Origin: an uncultured Flavobacterium sp.
Lineage (GTDB): Bacteria > Bacteroidota > Bacteroidia > Flavobacteriales > Flavobacteriaceae
Reading direction: 5' to 3'
Assembly (NCBI GenBank): GCA_947632215.1
Contig: CANROJ010000003.1
Span: 29,938-93,937, forward strand
Length of the DNA stretch: 64,000 nt
This document shows positions 39,855 to 48,488 of the stretch, one piece after another. The number at the start of each line of letters is the position of its first letter. The first letter of the stretch is position 1. Below the pieces are notes generated by a model. It was given only the letters and a program-made list of their open reading frames with translations. It ran no database searches and was not told the DNA's origin. Position numbers and translations under genes: made by a program.

Positions 39855-41231
39855 TTAATCGATATTAGTTTGTTGTAAATACACGGTAAAACAACTTCCT
39901 TTTGTTATTTCAGACTCTACGCTCAGTTTAGCATTATGCAGCTGAACAATCTTATAGGTTAGAGCAAGACCTATTCCACTACCTTGGACGCTTGCAGTTG
40001 ATTCTGCTCTATAGAAAGCTTTAAATATATGTGGCAAATCTTCTTCAGCAATACCCTTTCCTTTGTCATATACTTTAACAACTAAAATACTTTTATGATA
40101 TTTTAATACCACAGTGCAAAGTTGATTATCGGAAAACTTGCAAGCGTTATCTAGCAGATTTAAAAAGGCTACCTCTAGTAAATATGCATTTGCTTTGACA
40201 ACAAGGCATTGATCCTCTTCTAAAGAGCTGTCTAAAATAAAATCAAACTTACTTGCCGGATTCTTTCGTTGAATTTTATGAATACAATCTAAAATAAGCT
40301 CATCAACACGCAAATCTTTAAATACAAGTTGGGTGGGATCGTAACTAGCCTTAGCTAAGTCTAATAAACTGTTAGACAAACTAACTAATTTACTAGAATC
40401 TAATAAAATATTCTTTAATGTTTTCTTATAATACTCTGATGTTTGTTCACTAGTTAAAGCTAATTCTGACTCTGCAATTACTGCTGCCAAAGGAGTTCTA
40501 AGCTCATGAGACATGTTTAAAACAAAATCCTTCTGAGCAGTAAATGAATCTTCTAAACGGTCCAACATTAAATTGAAGTTACTAGCCAGGTCACTTAATT
40601 CATCCTTATTATTATCCACTATAACCCTGGTATGTAAACTAAAAGCAGATATAGTCTTTATTTGTTTATTTATATTCTGAATTGGACTTAAAATTCGATC
40701 TACGAAAAAACCACCTATATAATATAGAAGAACAAGTGAGATAAGAGACATTATCAAAATAGTAGCCAAGAGATTGTGTAATTTGGTATAGCCATATTGA
40801 TCATAGGAAACGGCAGTTACAATGAAATTCTTATTTTCATAAGGATAGGCTATTGCTATAATCTGCCAATCTTCTTGTTTAAAATGAACGCTACCCTTTT
40901 TAATAACCTGATCAATCATCTCCTGGGTTTCCTTCACCTTATCTACCAAGAGATCATCGTGATAAATTAACTTAAAGGTATCGCTATATATAGCTACTTC
41001 CACCTCATTTAACTCTTGATTATTATTCTTATAGATCTTTTGCAAAATATCTGGCTGGACTTTTGCTTGCAGAACTAACCTAGCCTTAGTAATGGCTTCT
41101 TTTTCTAATTCATGAAAAAATTCCTCTTCTCTATCTTGTGAAGAGGACCAGTATATGACACTTGCGAAGATAAGTAAAACTCCTCCTACAAGTAGAGAAA
41201 ACCATAAACGTAAACGAGTCTTAATTTTCAT
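39855..41231 (-). CDS. Sensor histidine kinase of the metal-efflux locus
   Basis: 458 residues. Two membrane helices (about 9-29 and 154-176) flank a periplasmic sensor of roughly 125 residues. Then come HAMP, a HisKA domain with phospho-acceptor His242 (NMSHELRTPL), and an HATPase domain with the N box (LLDNACKFS) and G boxes (GKGIAEEDL, GSGIGLAL). It overlaps the response regulator by 11 bases. Genomic context suggests sensing of periplasmic metal, as in CusS. Confidence 0.92.
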   Translation of the reverse strand: MKIKTRLRLWFSLLVGGVLLIFASVIYWSSSQDREEEFFHELEKEAITKARLVLQAKVQPDILQKIYKNNNQELNEVEVAIYSDTFKLIYHDDLLVDKVKETQEMIDQVIKKGSVHFKQEDWQIIAIAYPYENKNFIVTAVSYDQYGYTKLHNLLATILIMSLISLVLLYYIGGFFVDRILSPIQNINKQIKTISAFSLHTRVIVDNNKDELSDLASNFNLMLDRLEDSFTAQKDFVLNMSHELRTPLAAVIAESELALTSEQTSEYYKKTLKNILLDSSKLVSLSNSLLDLAKASYDPTQLVFKDLRVDELILDCIHKIQRKNPASKFDFILDSSLEEDQCLVVKANAYLLEVAFLNLLDNACKFSDNQLCTVVLKYHKSILVVKVYDKGKGIAEEDLPHIFKAFYRAESTASVQGSGIGLALTYKIVQLHNAKLSVESEITKGSCFTVYLQQTNID

Positions 41232-41907
41232 TAGCTATCAATATAAAGCCCATACCACTTTTAGTATGTATTAATTTATTGTTGGGATCAGTATCCACTT
41301 TCTTTCGCAAATAATTAATGTAAACATCAATAAAGTTTGTTCCAGTGTCAAAATGAGTATCCCAAACATTTTGAGAAATCTCTGCTCTAGACAAAACTCT
41401 TTCTTTATTTAATAACAGATATTGCATCAAATTAAATTCTTTAGGAGTCAAGTGTATCTCTTTACCATTTTTATAAAATTGCTTCAATTTTATATCCATT
41501 TTAAGGTCAGCATATTCTAAAAGAGAATTATTGCTCTTAGAATTTTCAAAACGCTTTAATAAAGCTCTTATACGTACATAGAGCTCCCGTAATTCAAAAG
41601 GTTTTACCAGATAATCGTCTGCTCCAGCATCAAAACCCTCCACCTTATCATCAGTAGTTCCTAAGGCAGTTAACATGATAACTGGAAGTTGAGGCAGTTG
41701 ATCTTTGAGTTCCTTACACAAATCCACACCACTTATTTTAGGAAGTATGACGTCTGTAATTACTAATTGATAATCTTTTTGAAAAGCCAATTTCCTACCC
41801 ATATAGCCATCATAGGCAATATCAACTTCATAGTTCTGAGTCAATAAGCTACGCTGCAGCAATTCTGCTACTCTAACATCGTCCTCTATTACTAAAATTC
41901 TAATCAC
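41221..41907 (-). CDS. OmpR/PhoB-family response regulator of the metal-efflux locus
   Basis: 228 residues. The receiver domain has acidic pocket EDD at 8-10, phospho-acceptor Asp52 (VITDVILP) and the KPF lysine. The C-terminal winged helix has LTPKEFNLMQYLLLN and TNFIDVYINYLRKKVD. It is translationally coupled to the kinase downstream and is the obvious candidate to bind the four TTAGAAA repeats in front of the efflux operon. Confidence 0.94.
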   Translation of the reverse strand: MIRILVIEDDVRVAELLQRSLLTQNYEVDIAYDGYMGRKLAFQKDYQLVITDVILPKISGVDLCKELKDQLPQLPVIMLTALGTTDDKVEGFDAGADDYLVKPFELRELYVRIRALLKRFENSKSNNSLLEYADLKMDIKLKQFYKNGKEIHLTPKEFNLMQYLLLNKERVLSRAEISQNVWDTHFDTGTNFIDVYINYLRKKVDTDPNNKLIHTKSGMGFILIANEN

Positions 41908-42081
41908 AAAAAATATTTATAACTAATTATAATGCAAGTTAATACTTTTTAAAAAATCTCTGACTTAGGTGAGTAAGTAAATATTGAAATCTAGATAAAT
42001 CTGTAGACTACATTAGCACTCTTACAGAGTGAATTTAGGGTATTAACTACAAATAATTATTTGTATCTTGCATATAAAAAA

Positions 42082-43611
42082 ATGGAAAATCCTATCAACA
42101 AGATTGAATTGCGCAATTTACAGATTGGTGATTACATGGAATTAAAGAATTCAATGTCTGAGTCCTATCCTGAGTTTCGTGATTCATATTGGAATAAAAA
42201 TGAGCTAAAGCGTCTCTTAAAAGTATTCCCTGAAGGTCAATTAGTAATTCTTGTTGATGATGTAGTCGTTGGTTCTGCATTATCTTTAATTATTGATGAA
42301 AAACAAGCTATGGCTGCTCATAATTACGAACAGATTACAGGCTACTCTACTTTCAACACCCATAATCAGAACGGTAACGTGCTCTATGGTATAGATGTAT
42401 TTATTCATCCAAAATACCGTGGACTAAGATTAGGTAGACGTCTATACGATGCTAGAAAAGAATTATGCGAACAATTAAATCTAAAATCCATTGTCTTTGC
42501 AGGTAGAATTCCCAACTACGCAAAATTTTCCACTGAGCTTACTCCTAAGCAATACATGGAAAAAGTTAAGTCTAAAGAGATACACGACCCTGTAATGTCT
42601 TTCCAAATGGCCAATGACTTCCATATGGTTAGATTAATGGTGAATTACTTAGAGGGAGATACTAGTTCTAAAGACTATGCTATTCTACTAGAGTGGAATA
42701 ACATATATTACGAAAAAGAAGTACAACTAATCAATGCTAAGAAAAGTGTAATTCGACTTGGACTTATACAATGGCAAATGAGACCTCTGAATGATTTAGA
42801 AGAATTCTTTGATCAAGCTGAGTTTTTTATTAATGCAGTATCAGATTATGAAAGTGACTTTGCAATGTTTCCTGAGTTGTTCACTGCTCCATTAATGGCG
42901 GATTATAATCACTTATCAGAAGCAGACGCTATACGTGAATTGGCTAGATTTACAGACCCTATCCGTAAGAGGTTTCAAGAATTCGCGATTTCCTATAACA
43001 TCAATATTATTACCGGTAGTATGCCGTATTTAATTGACGGAATACTTTATAATGTTGGATTTTTATGTAAAAGAGATGGAACATACGAAATGTATTCAAA
43101 AATACACATTACTCCAAATGAAGTTTTCTACTGGGGAATGCAAGGAGGTTCGAAAATACAAACCTTTGATACAGATTGCGGTAAAATTGGTATCATGATT
43201 TGTTACGACGTAGAGTTTCCTGAATTATCACGATTACTTGCACAAGATGGGATGGATATTTTATTTGTACCCTTTCTAACCGATACCCAAAATGGTTATA
43301 CTAGAGTTAGAAGCTGTGCGGCTGCAAGAGCCATTGAAAATGAATGTTATGTAGCTATAGCAGGATGTGTTGGAAATCTACCTAAGGTAAATAATATGGA
43401 TATACAATTTGCTCAAGCTGCAGTATTTACCCCTTCTGATTTTGCTTTCCCTACCAATGGTGTAAAGGGAGAGGCAACACCGAACACCGAAATGACGCTG
43501 ATTGTAGATGTGGACGTAGACTTATTAAAAGAACTACACGAGCATGGTAGTGTAAAAATTATGAAAGATAGAAGGTTAGATTTATATGAAGTAAAAAAAC
43601 TAAAACAATAG
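42082..43611 (+). CDS. Bifunctional GNAT acetyltransferase / carbon-nitrogen hydrolase
   Basis: 509 residues from the ATG at 42082 (an in-frame TTG at 42061 would add seven unlikely residues). Residues 1-200 form a GNAT domain with the acetyl-CoA loop YRGLRLGRRLYDAR. Residues 225-509 are a nitrilase-superfamily domain with catalytic Glu265 (FPELF), Lys340 (YSKIHI) and Cys374 (IMICYDVEFPE). Fusions of this type are known (for example B. subtilis YhcX); substrates are not established. Monocistronic and divergent from the regulator gene. Confidence 0.9.
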   Translation: MENPINKIELRNLQIGDYMELKNSMSESYPEFRDSYWNKNELKRLLKVFPEGQLVILVDDVVVGSALSLIIDEKQAMAAHNYEQITGYSTFNTHNQNGNVLYGIDVFIHPKYRGLRLGRRLYDARKELCEQLNLKSIVFAGRIPNYAKFSTELTPKQYMEKVKSKEIHDPVMSFQMANDFHMVRLMVNYLEGDTSSKDYAILLEWNNIYYEKEVQLINAKKSVIRLGLIQWQMRPLNDLEEFFDQAEFFINAVSDYESDFAMFPELFTAPLMADYNHLSEADAIRELARFTDPIRKRFQEFAISYNINIITGSMPYLIDGILYNVGFLCKRDGTYEMYSKIHITPNEVFYWGMQGGSKIQTFDTDCGKIGIMICYDVEFPELSRLLAQDGMDILFVPFLTDTQNGYTRVRSCAAARAIENECYVAIAGCVGNLPKVNNMDIQFAQAAVFTPSDFAFPTNGVKGEATPNTEMTLIVDVDVDLLKELHEHGSVKIMKDRRLDLYEVKKLKQ

Positions 43612-43639
43612 TCTTTTGCTTCAACAAAAAAAATATTAC

Positions 43640-43692
43640 CCCATGTAAAAATCCCACATAAGTATTATATTTATGTGGGATTTTTACATGGG
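43640..43692. terminator. Very strong bidirectional terminator (22-bp perfect stem)
   Basis: A 22-base arm starting CCCATGTAAAAATCCCACAT is repeated exactly in reverse complement after a 9-base loop. Within it, the inner GC-rich stem ATCCCACATAA is followed by five T on each strand. It sits between two convergent genes. Confidence 0.88.
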
Positions 43693-43706
43693 TTTGTTTA
43701 CTTTTC

Positions 43707-44975
43707 TTAGTTCTTTAGAACCTTTTTAGCTATTGCATCACTTCCATCAATACTTCCATCAATAGGCAATCCTAAAATATTTGCTACGATAGAATATACC
43801 TCAACATTTGAGAAAGATTCTACCTTTTGTTGACTGTTGAAAGCCGGACCAAATCCTATAAAAATTCCATTCATCTGCTCTACTTCTACTGGATCATATC
43901 CGTGACTAGCAGGGAAACTGCGATTTGTAAAATAATAAGGGGCTTTTGCTGTAATTACAATATCACCAACACGATCAAACTTATCATTTTCACCCCCGTA
44001 ATTAAAATGTGCAGGTAAATCCTCTGATCTATAAGCCTTCATATGCAAAGGATTAGCAGCATTATTAATTTGGCTTAACCAATAATCAACTCTATCTGGA
44101 TCTTTTACAAAAATATTCATTAGGGTACCATTAGTTACTAAAGTCAATTCTTGTGGATCAGCTTCTAATGGAAAAGAAAGTAAATCATCTTGATCAATTT
44201 CTAACATTCCATGGTCAGAAACAATGACATAATTTACATCTAAGCCAGTTTTGTTAACTGTACTTACCAGGTTCTCTATCGATTTATCTACAAACTGTAC
44301 AGCTTGGTAAGTTTGTGTAGCATCTGGACCAAAACCATGTCCGGCATGATCGACATGAGGAAGGTAAAAAGTGATAAAATGTGGACGTTCCAATTCTGGT
44401 AAATTCAACCAATCTTCTACTGCTTGAATTCTATCTTGCATATCTGTTTTCTCAGAATATTGATAGTAATAAGTAGGAAGAATACCTTGAATTGGCGCCT
44501 CTGAGCCTGGCCAATAATAACAGGCACTTAACATTCCCGCTTTTTCGGCTAATACCCACAAAGGAGTTCCTCCATACCATTGTGGATTTCTAACCTGAGC
44601 CGCATTACCTAAAGAATAACGCTCATTCATTTTCTTATCATAAATATTATTCCCAGTTAATCCGTGATTCCCTGGATAAAGCCCAGTAACTAATGTATAA
44701 TGATTCGGAAAAGTTACAGAGGGATAAGATGGTATCAAAGATTTTGCTTGAACACCTTGATTAGCTAGTTTATCAAGAAACTTTGCTTGATGTTTGTCAA
44801 TGTAATCATGTCTAAAGCCATCAATAGATATCATAATAACATAAGGTTTTTGTAATTGCTGATCTTGGTTAACCCTATCTTCTATAACAATTTGAGGTTC
44901 TTTAGAAGTTTCTTGAGCAAATACCCCACTTGTACACAAAAATAAAGTGAGTAAATAATAATAAGCTTTTTTCAT
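43707..44975 (-). CDS. Nucleotide pyrophosphatase/phosphodiesterase (NPP) family enzyme
   Basis: 422 residues with a signal peptide ending near GVFAQ. The metal/nucleophile signatures are ISIDGFRHDYI and PSYPSVTFPNHYTLVTGLYP, the NPP-type threonine. HVDHAGHGFGPD and VIVSDHGML complete the two-zinc site of the alkaline phosphatase superfamily. It probably cleaves phosphodiesters such as nucleotides in the periplasm. Monocistronic. Confidence 0.88.
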   Translation of the reverse strand: MKKAYYYLLTLFLCTSGVFAQETSKEPQIVIEDRVNQDQQLQKPYVIMISIDGFRHDYIDKHQAKFLDKLANQGVQAKSLIPSYPSVTFPNHYTLVTGLYPGNHGLTGNNIYDKKMNERYSLGNAAQVRNPQWYGGTPLWVLAEKAGMLSACYYWPGSEAPIQGILPTYYYQYSEKTDMQDRIQAVEDWLNLPELERPHFITFYLPHVDHAGHGFGPDATQTYQAVQFVDKSIENLVSTVNKTGLDVNYVIVSDHGMLEIDQDDLLSFPLEADPQELTLVTNGTLMNIFVKDPDRVDYWLSQINNAANPLHMKAYRSEDLPAHFNYGGENDKFDRVGDIVITAKAPYYFTNRSFPASHGYDPVEVEQMNGIFIGFGPAFNSQQKVESFSNVEVYSIVANILGLPIDGSIDGSDAIAKKVLKN

Positions 44976-45074
44976 GGTAAAAATTTTACTTTCGTCAAAT
45001 ATCTACAGATAAATTTAACCAAACAAAGTAATTGTGTAAATTTATAGTAAATTTAAAATTACTATTGATTGAAT

Positions 45075-45866
45075 ATGAAAAACATAGGTATTTTAGGATG
45101 CGGCTGGTTAGGGTTTTCTCTTGCTGAGGAACTAATTAAAGAAAACTATAACGTAAAGGGAACTACTACAACATTATCAAAATTTACTATCCTAAAAGAC
45201 AACGCTATAAGTCCATACTATATAGATCTTCAAGAAAACAAAATTGACTTTTTAGATGATTTTCTAGAAAATATCGATTGCTTAATCATCTGCATTCCCC
45301 CTAAGTATCAATTAGAAAATTTTTCTTATAAAGATAACTTCATACTGCTTATTCCCTTTCTTGAAAAACACAGTATCACAAAGGTTATTTTTATGAGTTC
45401 TGTATCTGTTTATGCACCGAGTCCTAATCTTATAACCGAAAAATCTCGCCTTATCAACCAGGATATTAAATCAAAACAAATATTTGATGCTGAGAATCTA
45501 TTTTTAAATCATCCATCTATAAATGTTTCTATTCTTCGTTTAGGTGGTTTATTTGGTCTGGATAGAAAGCCTGTAAAATATATATGCGCTAAAGATGAAC
45601 TACAAAACCCAGACCTACCTATTAATATGGTACATCAATATGATATTATAGCATATACTAAAAGTATAATCAAGAAAGACTTTGAGTCAAACTCTATTTT
45701 CAACCTAGTAAGTAATAAGTATCATAGTAGGTTAGATTATTATACAAAACAAGCCTTAAAAGAAAACCTAACTCTACCAGCCTTAGGAACAAACAACACT
45801 CAACTTTACAAAAAGATAAGCGGGGATAAAATAGTGCAATTCACCAACATAGAATACCAATATTAA
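45075..45866 (+). CDS. NAD(P)-binding SDR-like protein (YeeZ type)
   Basis: 263 residues from the ATG at 45075; an in-frame TTG lies two codons upstream. It begins MKNIGILGCGWLGFSLAEEL, with the Gly-rich dinucleotide loop GCGWLG, and has a central VIFMSSVSVYAP. The SDR catalytic YxxxK is not evident. The family resembles extended SDR proteins annotated as YeeZ or dTDP-glucose-dehydratase-like; the real substrate is unknown. Confidence 0.75.
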   Translation: MKNIGILGCGWLGFSLAEELIKENYNVKGTTTTLSKFTILKDNAISPYYIDLQENKIDFLDDFLENIDCLIICIPPKYQLENFSYKDNFILLIPFLEKHSITKVIFMSSVSVYAPSPNLITEKSRLINQDIKSKQIFDAENLFLNHPSINVSILRLGGLFGLDRKPVKYICAKDELQNPDLPINMVHQYDIIAYTKSIIKKDFESNSIFNLVSNKYHSRLDYYTKQALKENLTLPALGTNNTQLYKKISGDKIVQFTNIEYQY

Positions 45867-45953
45867 AATACTTTCACCCTATGTAATTACTAGATGATTT
45901 AAATTTTGTTATTATTTTTTTGTATATTGTAAGTAGAGACCTAAAAGATATTT

Positions 45954-46832
45954 ATGAGAAAAATTTTATTCCCTACCGATTATTCTAGCACAGCAAATAA
46001 TGCTTTTAAGTACGCTTTACAACTAGCAAATAGTACTAACTCTGAGCTATATGTTTTACATGTATATGACCCGCCAATAATTTCGGGAGGAATATCTCCT
46101 TCCTTGGTAGATAAAGTAATTGAAAAAGCTAATTTTCAAAAATTAGAACAACTAGAAGCTCAAAGTCCAATACTCAAAGAAATACAAAAGGAGCTAAATC
46201 TAAGCAATGTAGAGGTATACTTTAAAATTAAACAAGGTTTACTACTTCCAGAAATATTAAAAGCTATTCAAGACAATAATATTGACTTTTTAGTAATGGG
46301 AACAGAAGGTACAAATGAAAGCTTAGAAAAGAAAATATTAGGAAGCAATACCTTAAATGCAATTTCAAAAGTAAATATTCCAACTTTAATCATCCCTAAA
46401 CAAGCGGTATTTTCTAAATTAGAAAACATAATATTTCCTAGTATGTTAAACCTTGATGAAGAAGAAACCTTAGATGAATTTGTTGAAATCGCCCAAAAAT
46501 TAAATGCTCACATAAAATGTGTACATATTAAGACAAAGGACAATCCTTCCAAAAAAGAAGTTTACCTAAAGTGGAAGCAAAAATATTCGAAAAAGCCTAT
46601 CTCCTTCCATATTTTTAATGCACAAGACGTAGAGAAAACACTTTTGGAATTTATTGGTATGGAACAACCAGTAAATATGGTAACGATGGTTCAAAGAAAA
46701 AGAACCTTCTTTGAAAAAATATTCTATTCAAGTACAACACAAACTTTAGCCAAACAGCTACAAATCCCTGTCTTTATATACAAGAAAAATAAGAAAGATA
46801 AATTAAATAAAATCTTAGAAGTAATCGAGTAA
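45954..46832 (+). CDS. Universal stress protein, two tandem Usp domains
   Basis: 292 residues. Domain 1 (about 1-148) starts MRKILFPTDYSSTANNAFKY and contains the ATP-binding loop MGTEGTNESLEKKILGSNT. Domain 2 (about 155-280) is divergent: the GxxG loop is replaced by VTMVQRKRTFFEKIFYSSTT. A degenerate second domain is common in flavobacterial Usp proteins. Cytoplasmic. Monocistronic with a terminator at 46996. Confidence 0.9.
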   Translation: MRKILFPTDYSSTANNAFKYALQLANSTNSELYVLHVYDPPIISGGISPSLVDKVIEKANFQKLEQLEAQSPILKEIQKELNLSNVEVYFKIKQGLLLPEILKAIQDNNIDFLVMGTEGTNESLEKKILGSNTLNAISKVNIPTLIIPKQAVFSKLENIIFPSMLNLDEEETLDEFVEIAQKLNAHIKCVHIKTKDNPSKKEVYLKWKQKYSKKPISFHIFNAQDVEKTLLEFIGMEQPVNMVTMVQRKRTFFEKIFYSSTTQTLAKQLQIPVFIYKKNKKDKLNKILEVIE

Positions 46833-46995
46833 AGCTTCTATATTAATCCTTGAACTTATTTAGAGGCATTAACTAATATTTCGAATCTTACCGTAGAACA
46901 ATGCTTTCTTGCAATTACGCTTTATCACAAAGCCACTTTATAGGAAAGTAGCTAGCTAATACACCAAAATTTTGTCCTTAGACATATGATTTAAT

Positions 46996-47022
46996 AAAAG
47001 CATCTCTAGTAGAGATGCTTTT
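46996..47022. terminator. Bidirectional terminator between usp and the CoA-transferase genes
   Basis: A perfect 12-bp stem AAAAGCATCTCT/AGAGATGCTTTT with loop AGT, in the gap between convergent units. Confidence 0.88.
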
Positions 47023-47035
47023 TATTATAGTCAGG

Positions 47036-47692
47036 TTAATCTATTTTCATTTCAGGGATTTCACCTTGAATAATCAAATCTACGGCTGTAGCCTTGATTA
47101 TTTGATCGACACTAACTCCTGGAGCACGCTCTAAGAGTTGTAATCCTTTATCGGTAACTTGCATTACGGCTAATTCTGTAACTATCTTCTTAACACAATT
47201 AACGCCAGTTAAAGGCAAGCTACAATTCTTTAATATCTTTGATTCTCCAGCCTTATTCACATGCATCATTGCAACAATAATATTCTGTGCAGAAGCTACA
47301 AGATCCATAGCTCCTCCCATTCCTTTAACCATTTTACCCGGAATCTTCCAATTGGCAATATCCCCTTTTTCAGATATCTCCATTGCTCCTAAAATAGTTA
47401 AATCAACATGTTGTCCTCGGATCATTCCAAAAGAAGTAGCTGAATCAAAATAACATGCTCCTGGCAAAGCTGTAATTGTTTGTTTTCCTGCGTTTATTAA
47501 ATCGGCATCCTCTTCTCCTTCCAATGGAAAAGGACCCATACCTAGAATTCCATTTTCACTTTGAAATTCAACATTCATTCCTTTAGGTACATAATTAGCA
47601 ACTAATGTTGGGATACCTATTCCAAGATTAACATAATAACCTTCTTTTAGTTCTTGAGCTATTCTTTTAGCAATACCTACTTTATCTAACAT
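47036..47692 (-). CDS. scoB: CoA transferase subunit B (3-oxoacid CoA-transferase type)
   Basis: 218 residues. It carries GYYVNLGIGIPTLVANYVP and the catalytic glutamate motif QSENGILGMGPFP, typical of the beta subunit of succinyl-CoA:3-ketoacid CoA-transferase. The heterodimer moves CoA from succinyl-CoA to acetoacetate or a related acid. Subunit A is 20 bases upstream. The exact acid substrate is inferred. Confidence 0.92.
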   Translation of the reverse strand: MLDKVGIAKRIAQELKEGYYVNLGIGIPTLVANYVPKGMNVEFQSENGILGMGPFPLEGEEDADLINAGKQTITALPGACYFDSATSFGMIRGQHVDLTILGAMEISEKGDIANWKIPGKMVKGMGGAMDLVASAQNIIVAMMHVNKAGESKILKNCSLPLTGVNCVKKIVTELAVMQVTDKGLQLLERAPGVSVDQIIKATAVDLIIQGEIPEMKID

Positions 47693-47712
47693 AATGTAAA
47701 TTTAAAGGTGAA

Positions 47713-48414
47713 TTAATTTTTTGAAACTACCGTACGTTGTTCGATTCTCTTCTGATAATCCTTACCTTGAAAAATTTTCTTTACAAAAATTCCAGGTACA
47801 TGAATTTCATTAGGATCTAACTCTCCTACTTCTACTAGTTGTTCTACCTCTGCAATAGTAATTTTAGCAGCTCCTGCCATACAAGCATTAAAATTACGTG
47901 CAGTTCCTTTAAAAACAAGATTTCCTGCCTTGTCGCCCTTCCATGCCTTAACAATAGCAATATCTGCATCAAAGGCATGTTCCAAAATATGTGCTTTACC
48001 TTTAAAGTATCTTATTTCCTTACCTTGAGCGACCTCTGTTCCATAACCCGCTGGTGTATAAAAAGCGGGTATACCCATTTGAGCAGCTCTGCATTTTTCA
48101 GCTAAAGTACCTTGAGGTGTAAGTTCTACTTCTAATTCTCCACTTAACATTTGTCTTTCAAATTCCTGATTCTCTCCTACATAAGAACTAATCATCTTTT
48201 TTATCTGATGTTTTTTCAGCAATAAACCTAATCCGAAATCATCGACTCCAGCATTATTAGAAATACAAGTTAAATCCTTTACATCACGCTTGGCCAATTC
48301 CTCAATAGAATTCTCTGGTATTCCACACAATCCAAAGCCTCCAAGCATAATGGTCATTCCATCACTCACATCTTGTAAGGCTGTTTGAACATTAGTAACA
48401 TTTTTTAGTATCAT
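47713..48414 (-). CDS. scoA: CoA transferase subunit A (3-oxoacid CoA-transferase type)
   Basis: 233 residues with the CoA-binding GGFGLCGIPENSIEEL near residue 25 and the signature QGTLAEKCRAAQMGIPAFYT. It partners with subunit B immediately downstream. The two-gene unit is bounded by terminators at both ends. Confidence 0.92.
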   Translation of the reverse strand: MILKNVTNVQTALQDVSDGMTIMLGGFGLCGIPENSIEELAKRDVKDLTCISNNAGVDDFGLGLLLKKHQIKKMISSYVGENQEFERQMLSGELEVELTPQGTLAEKCRAAQMGIPAFYTPAGYGTEVAQGKEIRYFKGKAHILEHAFDADIAIVKAWKGDKAGNLVFKGTARNFNACMAGAAKITIAEVEQLVEVGELDPNEIHVPGIFVKKIFQGKDYQKRIEQRTVVSKN

Positions 48415-48454
48415 AAGAAATTTGGGTTAATTAATTGCTTTTAAAAATACAAAA

Positions 48455-48481
48455 AAAAACGCCTTTAAAAAAGGCGTTTTT
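48455..48481 (-). terminator. Terminator of the ricT-gldH-PBP1A unit
   Basis: An 11-bp stem AAAAACGCCTT/AAGGCGTTTTT with a 5-base loop, just past the PBP stop codon. Confidence 0.88.
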
Positions 48482-48488
48482 CTTTGTA

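Noticed and set aside
42061..42081. TTG start for the GNAT-nitrilase protein
   Set aside because: The ATG at 42082 fits the family N-terminus; the added residues have no support.
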